From contig JAWKQM010000020.1 in assembly GCA_041390145.1 (NCBI GenBank), positions 1 through 28,128 on the forward strand: 28,128 bases of DNA. Reading direction: 5' to 3'. The position numbers were made by a program, and so were the translations under genes. The stretch comes from Gemmatimonadales bacterium (GTDB lineage Bacteria; Gemmatimonadota; Gemmatimonadetes; Gemmatimonadales; GWC2-71-9). The notes beneath the pieces were generated by a model. That model had not been told where the DNA came from. It saw only the letters and a program-made list of their open reading frames with translations, and did no database searches. This document shows, piece after piece, positions 1-9,653 of this stretch; the first letter of the stretch is position 1; the number at the start of each line of letters is the position of its first letter.

Positions 1-234
1 GTGGTGACCCTCGGCGAGGCAGGGGTGTCCATGGAGGACATCCTGGTGCACGACGAGACCAACCGGACGCTCGCCGGGATGCTGGCCGCGCTCGCCTCGC
101 CGTTCCCGGTCGCCCTGGGCGTCCTTTACGCCGATCCGGTCCAGAGCTACACGGCGGCGGTCTACGGGAAGCAGCCGACCGGCACACCCGATATCAAGGC
201 GCTGCTGAATCAGGGGAAGACCTGGACGGTCTAG
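1..234 (+). CDS. 2-oxoacid:ferredoxin oxidoreductase beta subunit, C-terminal end (partial)
   Basis: Only the last 77 residues are in the window; the gene starts upstream. The visible tail (LVHDETNRTLAGMLAAL, then a segment on pricing-type 'PFPVALGVLYADP' and a Tyr-rich end) matches what I know of the C-terminus of thiamine-diphosphate-containing beta subunits of 2-oxoglutarate or related 2-oxoacid:ferredoxin oxidoreductases, where a conserved HDE/HDET motif is followed by a short segment ending in the protein. This enzyme family interconverts 2-oxoacid plus CoA with acyl-CoA plus CO2, using ferredoxin. The catalytic TPP domain and Fe-S cysteines lie outside the window, so the substrate (2-oxoglutarate versus pyruvate) cannot be told. 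The gene ends in TAG and is followed by a strong terminator facing hppA. Confidence 0.6.
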   Translation: MVTLGEAGVSMEDILVHDETNRTLAGMLAALASPFPVALGVLYADPVQSYTAAVYGKQPTGTPDIKALLNQGKTWTV

Positions 235-277
235 GGCGGGGCCGCTAGGCAGCGGGGCGGGGAGACGGTCAAAAGAA

Positions 278-303
278 AACGGGCGCACGATTGTGCGCCC
301 GTT
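278..303. terminator. Bidirectional intrinsic terminator between convergent genes
   Basis: An 11-bp perfect stem (278-288 pairing with 293-303) closes a GATT loop. It is flanked by an A-rich tract on the left (271-279) and a T-rich tract on the right (302-312), so a U-tail follows the hairpin on both strands. It lies between the stop of the oxidoreductase gene (+) and the stop of hppA (-) and should end both transcripts. Confidence 0.9.
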
Positions 304-330
304 CTCTATTTTGCCTCCCTGCCTCCCTGC

Positions 331-2382
<2,052 letters not shown>

Positions 2383-2952
2383 TCAGCCTCCGTTATATCG
2401 GTTCATGGCTGGTTCGATGCCTTCCGCCAGCCAACACTCCACCGCCTCAGCCATCGGGTCGAGCAGGTCCGTCAACAGCGTCCACTCATCGCCGGTAAAC
2501 CGGTCGAGGACGAAGTCCGCCAGGTCGCGGCCGTCGGGGGGCAGGGGCCCGACGCCGATCCGGAGTCGGGCGTAGTCCTGACGCATCAGTGCCCCCTCGA
2601 TGCTCTTCAGGCCGTTGTGTCCCCCGGCCGAGCCGGCCCCCCGGAGCCGAAACCGGCCGGCCGGAAGCGCCACATCGTCGACCAGCACCAGCAGGTCCTG
2701 CGCCGGGTCGAACCCCGGAAACGCACGGAGCGGGGCGAGTGCCGCCCCGCTCCGGTTCATGTAGGTGGTCGGCTTGATCAGCCGGATGTCCGTCCCGTCG
2801 CGCTGGCCCCCGGCCTCGCGGGCCCGTTCCGCACGGCGGAACGCGCCGAAGCCCCAGCGCCGCGCCAGGTGATCGGCCAGGATGAACCCCGCGTTGTGCC
2901 GGGTCTGCTCGTATTCGGGACCCGGGTTGCCGAGTCCGAGGATGGCGCGCAG
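2383..2952 (-). CDS. pth: Peptidyl-tRNA hydrolase, apparent CTG start
   Basis: Pth releases peptide from peptidyl-tRNA that has dropped off ribosomes. Reading upstream of the first in-frame ATG (2760) recovers the entire N-terminus: (L/M)RAILGLGNPGPEYEQTRHN, matching the family pattern MxxIVGLGNPGxxYxxTRHN. Asn9 and His19 (catalytic base), Asn66 in YMNRSG and Asp92 in VDDVALPAG correspond to E. coli Asn10, His20, Asn68 and Asp93; GGHNGLKS follows. No ATG, GTG or TTG exists in frame before these motifs. The only start-like codon at the conserved Met position is CTG at 2952, with AAGGAG seven bases upstream inside the end of rplY. From there the protein is 189 residues, the normal family length. 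An ATG start at 2760 would remove the active site. The rplY stop is four bases upstream; the pth stop abuts hppA. A sequencing error at the start codon is the main alternative. Confidence 0.93.
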   Translation of the reverse strand: MRAILGLGNPGPEYEQTRHNAGFILADHLARRWGFGAFRRAERAREAGGQRDGTDIRLIKPTTYMNRSGAALAPLRAFPGFDPAQDLLVLVDDVALPAGRFRLRGAGSAGGHNGLKSIEGALMRQDYARLRIGVGPLPPDGRDLADFVLDRFTGDEWTLLTDLLDPMAEAVECWLAEGIEPAMNRYNGG

Positions 2953-2956
2953 GGCG

Positions 2957-3616
2957 TCACTCCTTGTCGTCGTCCTCGTCGTCCTCGCCCTTCGGCTTCC
3001 GGATCAACTCGGGCTCGGCGGTGGCGTCCTCTTCGACGGCCGCGGCGACTTCCTCGACCCGCGGCGCGACGACCGTGCAGATCGCGACGTTCTCGTCGTC
3101 GAGGATTTCACCCGTGGGCAGGACGAGGTCGCGCACGAAGATCGAGTGGCCGATGGCGAGGTTGGTCACGTCGACGTCGATCGACGCCGGGATGTCGCCC
3201 GGCAGCACGCGGATTTCGACGTCACGGTGCACGAAGTCGAGCACGCCGCCGAAGTTCCGGACGCCGTCCGGCACGCCGGTGAGGTGGATGGCCACCCGCA
3301 CGTCCACTTCCTCGTCAGCGTGGATCTCATAGAGGTCGAGATGCACGATGGTCGAGGAGCGCAGGGCGTGGCGCTGCAGGTCGCGCAGCAGCGCCTTGAC
3401 CGGGGCGCGGCCGTCGACGGTCACGTCCAGGATGGTGCTGGCCGTCATGGTCGGCAGGAGCCGGGAGAGGTCGCCGGCGTCGATGGCGAGGGACTCCGGT
3501 TCGCGGCCGTGGCCGTAAATGACCGCCGGCACCTGGCCCGCGCGACGGAGCGCACGGGCGGCTCCGGTTCCAGTCTGAGGGCGGGAGGCCGCCGCAAGAT
3601 TCACCTGTTGTGCCAT
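2957..3616 (-). CDS. rplY: 50S ribosomal protein L25 (Ctc/TL5 type, long form)
   Basis: Binds 5S rRNA in the large ribosomal subunit. The N-terminal L25 domain (about residues 5-95: RPQTGTGAARALRRAGQVPAVIYG, then the VHLDLYEI strand) is followed by the C-terminal TL5/Ctc beta domain (about 95-185), so this is the long form of about 219 residues and not the short E. coli-type protein. The end is a highly acidic tail (KGEDDEDDDKE). An in-frame start further upstream (3664) would overlap the end of prs and add a non-conserved leader; I chose ATG at 3616, which has AAGGA eight bases upstream and begins MAQQVNLAAASR. It sits between prs and pth as in many bacteria, 40 bases after prs. Confidence 0.93.
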   Translation of the reverse strand: MAQQVNLAAASRPQTGTGAARALRRAGQVPAVIYGHGREPESLAIDAGDLSRLLPTMTASTILDVTVDGRAPVKALLRDLQRHALRSSTIVHLDLYEIHADEEVDVRVAIHLTGVPDGVRNFGGVLDFVHRDVEIRVLPGDIPASIDVDVTNLAIGHSIFVRDLVLPTGEILDDENVAICTVVAPRVEEVAAAVEEDATAEPELIRKPKGEDDEDDDKE

Positions 3617-3656
3617 AGTCCGATCCTTCGAGGTAATGGGCGCCGACGCGGCGCCC

Positions 3657-4610
3657 TCAATCAAACAGCGAGCTGACCGACTGGTCGCTGTGGGTGTAGC
3701 CGATCGCCTTGGCCAGCAGGCCGGCGATCGACAGGACGGTCAACTGCTTGAACATCCGCTCCGGCGGAATGGCGATCGTGTTCGTGACCACCACTTCCTT
3801 GACACCCGAGGTCGAGAGCCGTTCGACAGCCGGCCCGGACAGCAGCGCGTGCGTCGCGCAGCAGTAGACATCGTTGGCGCCGAGGCGCTTCAGCGCGCGC
3901 ACCGCTTCGGACATGGTGCCGGCCGTGTCGATCATGTCGTCCGGAATGACGCAATCCCGGTCCTTCACTTCACCGACGACGTTGACCACTTCCGCGATGT
4001 TGGCCGACGGCCGCCGCTTGTCGATGATGGCGAGCGTCGCGTTCAGCCGCTTGGCAAACCCGCGGGCCATCTTGGCCGAGCCGACGTCGGGCGCCACCAC
4101 CACCGGATCCTTCAGGCGCTTCTGCCGGAAGTGATTCACGAAGGCCGGCGCCGCGTACAGGTGGTCGACCGGGATATCGAAGAATCCCTGCATCTGGTGC
4201 TGATGGAAGTCCATGCCCAGCACCCGGTCTGCCCCGGCCATCGTGACCATGTTCGCCACCAGCCGCGCGCTGATGGCCACCCGCGGCTGGTCCTTCCGAT
4301 CCTGCCGGGCATACCCGAAGTAGGGGATGACCGGGGTGACCCGCGCCGCGCTGGCCCGTTTGGCGGCGTCCATCAGGAGCAGCAGCTCCATCAGGTTGTC
4401 GGCCGGCGGGTTCGTGGGCTGGATGATGTAGACGTCCCGGCCACGCACATTCTCGTCGATCTTGACGAAGATCTCGCCGTCGGCAAACCGCTTGGCGGTC
4501 ACCTTGCACAGCGGTTGACCCAGATGCTGCGCCACCTCCTCGGCGAGCGGCCGGTTGGCCGTGCCACTGAGGAGCAACAGTTGGCTGCGTTCGAGCGATA
4601 TCGACGCCAT
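3657..4610 (-). CDS. prs: Ribose-phosphate pyrophosphokinase (PRPP synthase)
   Basis: Makes PRPP from ribose 5-phosphate and ATP, feeding purine, pyrimidine, His, Trp and NAD synthesis. At 317 residues it has class I family length. Visible motifs are FADGEIFVKI (42-51), the NLMELLLLMDAAKRA stretch, PYFGYARQDRK (96-106), DFHQHQMQGFFDIPVDH with metal-binding His136, the KRR flexible-loop start (198-200), and the PRPP-binding loop DDMIDTAGT (224-232). Pro223 precedes the loop where Val/Ile is more usual. ATG at 4610 is preceded by GAGGG. It follows tRNA-Gln in the same direction and leads into rplY. A candidate promoter lies just upstream (4621-4650). Confidence 0.97.
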   Translation of the reverse strand: MASISLERSQLLLLSGTANRPLAEEVAQHLGQPLCKVTAKRFADGEIFVKIDENVRGRDVYIIQPTNPPADNLMELLLLMDAAKRASAARVTPVIPYFGYARQDRKDQPRVAISARLVANMVTMAGADRVLGMDFHQHQMQGFFDIPVDHLYAAPAFVNHFRQKRLKDPVVVAPDVGSAKMARGFAKRLNATLAIIDKRRPSANIAEVVNVVGEVKDRDCVIPDDMIDTAGTMSEAVRALKRLGANDVYCCATHALLSGPAVERLSTSGVKEVVVTNTIAIPPERMFKQLTVLSIAGLLAKAIGYTHSDQSVSSLFD

Positions 4611-4620
4611 ATAGCCCTCA

Positions 4621-4650
4621 AATCTAACCGGGCGAACTGGGGAGAGTCAA
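4621..4650 (-). promoter_or_regulatory. Candidate sigma-70-like promoter upstream of prs
   Basis: On the minus strand TTGACT (4650-4645) is followed after 18 bases by TAGATT (4626-4621). The -35 matches five of six consensus bases, the -10 four of six. The -10 is only about ten bases from the prs ATG, so a transcript from here would be nearly leaderless and would lose most of the GAGGG ribosome site. That makes it a weak call; processing from the ispE/tRNA transcript could serve instead. Confidence 0.25.
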
Positions 4651-4686
4651 CTCGTGCGGGGACAACAGGATCGGCGCGCGTGAGGA

Positions 4687-4757
4687 TTGGCCCTGGTGGA
4701 TTCGAACCACCATTCGCAGATCCAAAGTCTGCTGTCCTGCCATTGGACGAAGGGCCA
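4687..4757 (-). tRNA. tRNA-Gln, anticodon TTG
   Basis: A full cloverleaf folds on the minus strand: acceptor TGGCCCT with AGGGCCA (7 bp), D stem GTCC/GGAC, anticodon stem GCAGA/TCTGC with loop CTTTGGA (anticodon TTG, reads CAA/CAG), four-base variable loop GAAT, and T arm GGTGG-TTCGAAT-CCACC. The total is 71 bases with discriminator A; the 3' CCA is not encoded. The weak U1-A72 first pair is a known feature of bacterial tRNA-Gln. It lies between ispE and prs in the same orientation, the position it also occupies in Pseudomonas. Confidence 0.96.
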
Positions 4758-4817
4758 GCGAAAACAAAGGTAAAGCATTGCAGCGGCAGGAGAAAGGACC
4801 GAGGGTCGAGGCGGCCT

Positions 4818-5678
4818 TCAGCCGGCGGTCGCCTCGATCAGCGCGCCGTGCTTCCGCCCCAGCATCATGACGGCGTCGGTGCGGTCGGTCGTGTTTCGGT
4901 ACACGGCCAGGAAGGCCGATCCGGAGCCCGTCAGCCTGCAGAGCAGGGGCCGGGTGCCCGCCAGGGCCTCGAACGCCGCCTTGAGGGTCGGCCGCCGGGC
5001 AAAGAGCGCGGACTCGAAGTCGTTCCCGGCCATCCGCGCGATGTCGCCCCACCCCCGCAACGCGTCGAGGTCGAGTGCCAGCCCACCGCGCCGGGTGGAC
5101 GCTGTGCCCTGGTCTATCAAGGCGTATGCCTCCGCCGTCGGCATCCCCTCCGCCGGCACCAGCAACAGCGCGGGAGCCGCCGGCAGCGGGGGCAGCCGTA
5201 GCAGCCGCTCGCCATGTCCCCACGCCAGCGCCAGGCGCGCTTCGCTCAGGAAGAACGGCACATCGCTGCCGAGCTTCGCGGCAAATTGGAGCAGTTCGTG
5301 CCGGGGGACGGCGTTCCCGGCCAGCTGATTCGTGAGCACCAGCGCCGCGGCCGCGTCGCTCGACCCGCCGCCGAGTCCCGCCTGCATCGGAATCCGCTTG
5401 TCGAGGGTCAGGTGCACGCCGAACCGGCGGCCGGTCGCCTGCAGGACCATCTCCGCCGCGCGGACCGCCAGGTTCTTCTCCGGTGGGCCGACATCGGCGC
5501 CGCGGACCTCAATGCTGACTGCATCGCCGGCGCGGCGCTCGGCCGTCAATTCGTCGGCAAGGTCCAGCAGGCAGAAGAGGGTCTCGAGTCCGTGGTATCC
5601 GGTCGACTCTCTGGCGAGGACCCGCAGAAAGAGGTTGGCCTTGGCGGGAGCGCGCATCTGGAGCGGTGCGTCAGGCAT
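4818..5678 (-). CDS. ispE: 4-diphosphocytidyl-2-C-methyl-D-erythritol kinase
   Basis: ATP-dependent GHMP-family kinase of the MEP isoprenoid pathway. The 286 residues begin with the substrate-binding APAKANLFLRV segment and contain the GHMP ATP loop PMQAGLGGGSSDAAAA, the LGSDVPFFL motif carrying the catalytic Asp, and the C-terminal glycine loop LTGSGSAFLA. A much longer open frame extends upstream to 5894, but that part is out-of-frame sequence of the neighbouring membrane protein gene. ATG at 5678 gives the normal family N-terminus and overlaps the upstream stop by eight bases (ATGCCTGA), suggesting translational coupling. tRNA-Gln follows 60 bases downstream. Confidence 0.95.
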   Translation of the reverse strand: MPDAPLQMRAPAKANLFLRVLARESTGYHGLETLFCLLDLADELTAERRAGDAVSIEVRGADVGPPEKNLAVRAAEMVLQATGRRFGVHLTLDKRIPMQAGLGGGSSDAAAALVLTNQLAGNAVPRHELLQFAAKLGSDVPFFLSEARLALAWGHGERLLRLPPLPAAPALLLVPAEGMPTAEAYALIDQGTASTRRGGLALDLDALRGWGDIARMAGNDFESALFARRPTLKAAFEALAGTRPLLCRLTGSGSAFLAVYRNTTDRTDAVMMLGRKHGALIEATAG

Positions 5679-6690
5679 CGGGCGGCGCCTCGCGCGCCGT
5701 GGCTCCGAGTCCGAGCCCGGTCTTGGTGGCGGACCAGACGCCCAGCACGGTGATCGGGATGAAGGTGGTGATGTGGTAGCCGACCGCGTACGCCACCGCC
5801 TGGCTCGCGCCAATCCCGTAGAGCGCGAGGACCGCCGTGATAGCCGCCTCGAACGGCCCGACATATCCGGGCGCCGATGGCACGGCAATCCCAAAGGCGA
5901 GCACCCCCTGGAGGACGACCGCGCCGGTGTAGTTCACCGGCAGGTCGAACGCCAGAAAGGCGAGATAGAAGGAGAGGGCGTTCACCAGCCAAAGCACCAC
6001 CGACCAGATGATCACCCCGGCGAGCCGCGTCGGGGACTGCAGCACGGCGAGGCCCTGGCGGATGCCCTCGATGACCTCGATCAGCCGCAGTGCCATCCGG
6101 TCCGACGGGATGACCCTGCGCACCACGCGCTCCGCGATCCGGGGAAACGCCACCACCAGCCCGGCGCAGGCCAGCGCGGCCAATGCGAGGAGCCCGGCGG
6201 TGGTCGCGACCCGCTGGACGGGAATCCCCGCCACCGAGAGTCCCGCGGGCATCCCCGGCAGCAGCAACGCCACGGCCAGGAGGCCGACAACCGTGAGCGC
6301 GTCGAACACGCGCTCGACGGCCACCGATGCGAGCGAGGTGGTCAGCCGGGCGCCGGTCAGCCGGCTGGCCGCGACCGTGCGCACGACTTCCCCGGCGCGG
6401 AAGGGGAGGAGGTTGTTGGCGGCGAAGCCCATCGCAATCGCGTGCCAGAGCGGCGTCCATGGATAGGGGTCGCCGTTCTCCCGGCGGAGCAGGAGGCGCC
6501 AGCGGAAGAGCCGCAGGGGGAAGAGGGAGGTGGCCACGAGGACGGCGGCGAGAAGCCACCCGAGCCGGACGGCGCGCAGGTACCCGAGCGCCTCCGCAAG
6601 GTCTACGTCACGAAAGGCCCACCAGAGGAGCAGGGCAGAGAGGGTGACGGCGAGCACGAGCTGCCACACCCGGTGACGCGATCCGTTCAA
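5671..6690 (-). CDS. Flippase-like membrane protein (LPG synthase TM domain / UPF0104 family)
   Basis: Polytopic membrane protein of 339 residues, with about seven to nine hydrophobic segments starting at residues 8-24. The family hallmarks GFAANNLLPFRAGEVVR (after the second TM segment) and PSAPGYVGPFEAA (C-terminal third) are both intact, placing it with the transmembrane domain of lysylphosphatidylglycerol synthases and with the stand-alone 'flippase-like domain' proteins. No C-terminal aminoacyl-transferase domain is present, so a lipid or glycolipid transport or transfer role is possible, but the substrate is unknown. The start is TTG at 6690, overlapping the previous stop (TTGA); the SD is weak, and GTG at 6669 is the next option. 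It overlaps ispE by eight bases. Confidence 0.8.
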   Translation of the reverse strand: MNGSRHRVWQLVLAVTLSALLLWWAFRDVDLAEALGYLRAVRLGWLLAAVLVATSLFPLRLFRWRLLLRRENGDPYPWTPLWHAIAMGFAANNLLPFRAGEVVRTVAASRLTGARLTTSLASVAVERVFDALTVVGLLAVALLLPGMPAGLSVAGIPVQRVATTAGLLALAALACAGLVVAFPRIAERVVRRVIPSDRMALRLIEVIEGIRQGLAVLQSPTRLAGVIIWSVVLWLVNALSFYLAFLAFDLPVNYTGAVVLQGVLAFGIAVPSAPGYVGPFEAAITAVLALYGIGASQAVAYAVGYHITTFIPITVLGVWSATKTGLGLGATAREAPPDA

Positions 6691-8345
6691 GCGGATTTCT
6701 CGAGCGCCAGCGGGACGAGGTCGAGCAACTCGTCAAGGAGGGGGCGGATGCTGCCCAGCTGCGCACCAGTGCGGAGGAGATCGGACAGATCACGGCGCAC
6801 GTCGTCGGCGCGGCGCAGGGCGGCGTCGCCGCGGTACAGGAGGGTGCCGATCTCGACGGCCTCCTCGGCCTGAACGGGTGCGGCGGGCGGCGTCGCCACG
6901 GGAGGCACCGAGGTTCGCGCCATGCCGTTCCCCGACGTCCGTCCCCGTGCACCGCTGAGACGCGCATAGGTGAGGAAGCTCCCGGCGAGAGAGGCGTCTT
7001 CTGTCGCCTCGGCGGGCAGCAACTCCTCCGATTCGGCGCTCGGGGCCAACTCCTCGACGGGGATGATGTCGTCGTCAGGGGCGAGGGACTCAATCGGCAC
7101 GATGTCGTCCGGGGCCTGACCAAGGATGGCCGCCAACCCCGCGAGCTCCGTCGATGCCCGCTCCGGATCGCTCCGCGGCCCGAGCCCCCGAATCAGGGTG
7201 CCGGCAGAGCGGAGTGCGGCGGCAAAGCCTCCGGGATCGCCGGCGGCGCTGCCACTGACGATGGCCAGGCGGACGGCCTGTGCAAAGGTGTCGAGTCCGT
7301 GGCCGATCGTCGCGGCCGCGGAGAGGCGAGGGGACTCGAGCGCACCGGTCAGGTTGTAGAGGCGAAGGTCGCGCTGCGTGTCGGACTCCACCCGCTCGAG
7401 TTCGTCCGCCGCATGCACCAGGAACTCGCCGTGGGTCAGCAGTTCGACGGACCCGAGGGTGACGGCGGAGGGCTGATCCGGCGGCGTGCCCGCCTGGACG
7501 ATGCTCGGCTGGCCCTCGGGGCAGAGGGTCTCGATGCCGACGACATCGCGATCATCGGCCAGGCGGCGGATGAGCAGGGCCGCGAAGTGGCGGGACTCGG
7601 TGGCATCGGGCTCGGGGCGACCCTGATCGGCGACATCCCGCGAGGCGCGGGTGAGCGCCTGCGCGGCCGCTTCGAACACCTCGCTCACCCCGCTCGGGGG
7701 AGCGGCGGCCCGCAGCAGGTCGCCAACAGCCATTTCCAAGCTGTCGAGCAGTTCGGGGAGTGGCGCCAGGTCGGTGAGGGCCGCGAGCCCCCGCAGCGAC
7801 TGCATTCGCTTCAGGATATTGTGGAGCGGATCGCGCGCGGCCGGGTCGGCGTCGAGGGCGCGCGCTGCGCGGTCGAGGGCGCTGGCCACCAGGGCGCCTT
7901 CGCGGGCCACGAATGCCCGGACCCCGGCGTTCAGTTCGCCCCGGCTCCGGGTCGGCGGGCGGCTGCCCTCCGGGGGGCGGCCGCTGATGGATTCGAGCGA
8001 GCGGGAGAGTCGGTCGGCGCGCGCGGTGTCGTCGGGAGTCCACTCCCGGGCCTGCCGGACGAGGCGCTTCAGGTCGTCGACCGATTGCCCGACGACCTCG
8101 GCCAGGGCGGAGTCCCACACACAGGCGCCGTCCTGGTAGGCACGCGCCACCCCTTCGAGCGCGCCCGCTGCACGGGTGATCTCCGGCTGATTGGCCATCA
8201 GCGCCGAGCCGCGCAGGGCGCGGGCATAGCGGACAAACTCCTGGGGAGGCGGGCCACCGTCGGCAGCCGCCAGCCGGGCGAGCCGCTCGAGGTACTCGCC
8301 GGCCTCCAGTGCGAAGAAGTCAGTCGGGCCGAGGGGGTTGGGCAT
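6687..8345 (-). CDS. Large protein with degenerate (histidine-less) Hpt-like modules
   Basis: A soluble-looking 552-residue protein, without signal peptide or membrane segment. The first about 100 residues resemble a histidine phosphotransfer helical bundle: FFALEAGEYLERL at 10-22 and then ARALRGSALMA at 41-51, where the usual His of AHxLKGSA is Arg42. A second copy appears at about 165-212 (LKRMQSLRGLAALTDL), with Gln182 at the His position. The middle is helical; a linker at about 405-435 contains a short repeat (DIVPIESLAP, then DIIPVEELAP) with many acidic residues, followed by a Pro/Ala-rich spacer and a final helical segment. It therefore cannot act as a standard Hpt phosphorelay protein and might be a binding scaffold (inference). 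ATG at 8345 has no clear SD, 11 bases after pdxJ. The Hpt assignment is by pattern only. Confidence 0.55.
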   Translation of the reverse strand: MPNPLGPTDFFALEAGEYLERLARLAAADGGPPPQEFVRYARALRGSALMANQPEITRAAGALEGVARAYQDGACVWDSALAEVVGQSVDDLKRLVRQAREWTPDDTARADRLSRSLESISGRPPEGSRPPTRSRGELNAGVRAFVAREGALVASALDRAARALDADPAARDPLHNILKRMQSLRGLAALTDLAPLPELLDSLEMAVGDLLRAAAPPSGVSEVFEAAAQALTRASRDVADQGRPEPDATESRHFAALLIRRLADDRDVVGIETLCPEGQPSIVQAGTPPDQPSAVTLGSVELLTHGEFLVHAADELERVESDTQRDLRLYNLTGALESPRLSAAATIGHGLDTFAQAVRLAIVSGSAAGDPGGFAAALRSAGTLIRGLGPRSDPERASTELAGLAAILGQAPDDIVPIESLAPDDDIIPVEELAPSAESEELLPAEATEDASLAGSFLTYARLSGARGRTSGNGMARTSVPPVATPPAAPVQAEEAVEIGTLLYRGDAALRRADDVRRDLSDLLRTGAQLGSIRPLLDELLDLVPLALEKSA

Positions 8346-8356
8346 GTCGAACCAAG

Positions 8357-9112
8357 TTAGGGTGTGCGGCGTTCCCGGGAAAGGTTTGGGGGCCGGACTT
8401 CGCCCACCAACCGCTTCATCTCCCGGACCGCCTGCTCCATGCCGTCGAAGAGGGCCCGGCTTACGATGCTGTGGCCAATGTTCAGTTCCTCGATCTCGGG
8501 AACCGAGGCGACGTCCTGCACGTTCAGGTAGGTGAGCCCATGGCCGGCGTGGACGAACAGCCCGAGGTCGCGGGCGTGGCGCGCGGCAGTACGAAGCGCG
8601 TCGAGCGCGGCAGGGCCCTCGCGCCAGTGGTGGGCGTACTCGCCGGTATGGAGTTCGATGGCCGGGACGCCGAGGTCCTTGGCGGCGTCGATCACGTCGA
8701 GGGACGGGTCGATGAAGAGGCTCACCCGGCAGCCCGCCTCGTCGAGCCGACGGATCGCGTTCCGGAGCCGGGCGTCCCGGGAGCTGACCAGGAGCCCCCC
8801 CTCGGTGGTGACCTCCTCGCGGCGCTCCGGGACGAGGGTCACCTGGTGGGGACGGAGGCGGCAGGCCAGGGCGACGATCTCGTCGGTCAGGGCCAGTTCA
8901 AAGTTGAGCGGGGCGGGGAGTTGCTCGGCAATTGCGACCACGTCCGCGTCCTGGATGTGCCGGCGATCCTCGCGGAGATGCACGGTGATGCCGTCGGCCC
9001 CGCCCGCCATCGCAGCGCGTGCCGCGGCGAGTGGCTCGGGCTCGTCGGTCCGCCGCGCCTCGCGGACCGTGGCGACGTGGTCGATGTTGACGTACAGCCT
9101 GAGTGGCGTCAT
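8357..9112 (-). CDS. pdxJ: Pyridoxine 5'-phosphate synthase
   Basis: Final condensing enzyme of the DXP-dependent vitamin B6 pathway: joins 3-amino-2-oxopropyl phosphate and 1-deoxy-D-xylulose 5-phosphate. The TIM-barrel protein (251 residues) shows LYVNIDHVATVREAR (6-20), GADGITVHLREDRRHIQD (38-55, with His45 and His52), ELALTDEI, TLVPERREEVTTEGG, FIDPS, ELHTGEYA and the C-terminal HAGHGLTYLNV and ELNIGHSIVSRA phosphate-binding loops. ATG at 9112 has GGAG eight bases upstream and gives the family N-terminus; GTG at 9121 is possible but has no spaced SD. First gene of the long minus-strand array. The C-terminal tail is slightly longer than the E. coli protein. Confidence 0.96.
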   Translation of the reverse strand: MTPLRLYVNIDHVATVREARRTDEPEPLAAARAAMAGGADGITVHLREDRRHIQDADVVAIAEQLPAPLNFELALTDEIVALACRLRPHQVTLVPERREEVTTEGGLLVSSRDARLRNAIRRLDEAGCRVSLFIDPSLDVIDAAKDLGVPAIELHTGEYAHHWREGPAALDALRTAARHARDLGLFVHAGHGLTYLNVQDVASVPEIEELNIGHSIVSRALFDGMEQAVREMKRLVGEVRPPNLSRERRTP

Positions 9113-9173
9113 TGCTCGCACTCCGCGCGCGGTTTACGTTTGAGGCAGTCCACTTTCACAAGGCGGAACGCCC

Positions 9174-9632
9174 GTGACACTGCGCTGGATTCCCTGTGTA
9201 CTGCTCGTCGCCGCCTGCGCTGGCGGCAGTGGCGGCGGCACCGGCACCCCGATGTCGAACCGCTCGCCGGAGACGACCGTCAAGGCGTTTCTCTCCGCGG
9301 CCCGGGACACCAACCTGACGCTCATGGCGACCTATTGGGGCGGCTCCGCCGGCCCGGCCGCCACGAGCAAGCAGCCGCCGGACTACGAGAAGCGCATCCG
9401 GGTGCTGCAGAAGTACCTGACCAACGACTCGGCCAAGGTGGTCGGCCTCGGAACGGTGGACGGGCACTCGGACCAGGTCATGGTGACGATGCGCATGTAC
9501 GTGGGCAAGTGCCAGAACGCCGTGCCGTTCATCGTCGGGAAGTGGAAGGACCAGTACCTGGTCCAGAACGTGGACGTCACGATGGCGGCCACGCCGGGCA
9601 GGCCGTGCGACGACCAGGGCAACCCGATGTAG
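9174..9632 (+). CDS. Small lipoprotein of unknown function
   Basis: 152 residues. The N-terminus has a short basic start, a hydrophobic stretch and a lipobox-like LVAAC, so Cys15 should be lipidated. After a Gly/Ser/Thr-rich linker (to about residue 30) comes a compact domain (SPETTVKAFLSAARDTNL... to the end) with the look of small NTF2-like or DUF4878-type exported domains, which often begin with 'SPxxTVxxFLxAxxxxD'; that resemblance is only by eye. Two further cysteines (109-110 region and near the C-terminus) could form a disulfide. Start GTG at 9174, weak SD. It is divergent from pdxJ, with 61 bases between starts and no clear promoter visible in them. Confidence 0.65.
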   Translation: MTLRWIPCVLLVAACAGGSGGGTGTPMSNRSPETTVKAFLSAARDTNLTLMATYWGGSAGPAATSKQPPDYEKRIRVLQKYLTNDSAKVVGLGTVDGHSDQVMVTMRMYVGKCQNAVPFIVGKWKDQYLVQNVDVTMAATPGRPCDDQGNPM

Positions 9633-9653
9633 GTTCACCCGCCCCGGCATTGG

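Noticed and set aside
2778..2960. 60-residue minus-strand frame starting GTG at 2960
   Set aside because: It uses a GTG near the SD, but is out of frame with the conserved Pth sequence and has no family features; pth itself occupies this DNA.
3617..3664. Longer L25 start at 3664
   Set aside because: The extra residues overlap the end of prs and are not family-like; ATG 3616 has a good SD.
9113..9173. Divergent promoter between pdxJ and the lipoprotein gene
   Set aside because: A promoter must be near, but no -35/-10 pair with fair match and spacing could be found on either strand, so none was annotated.
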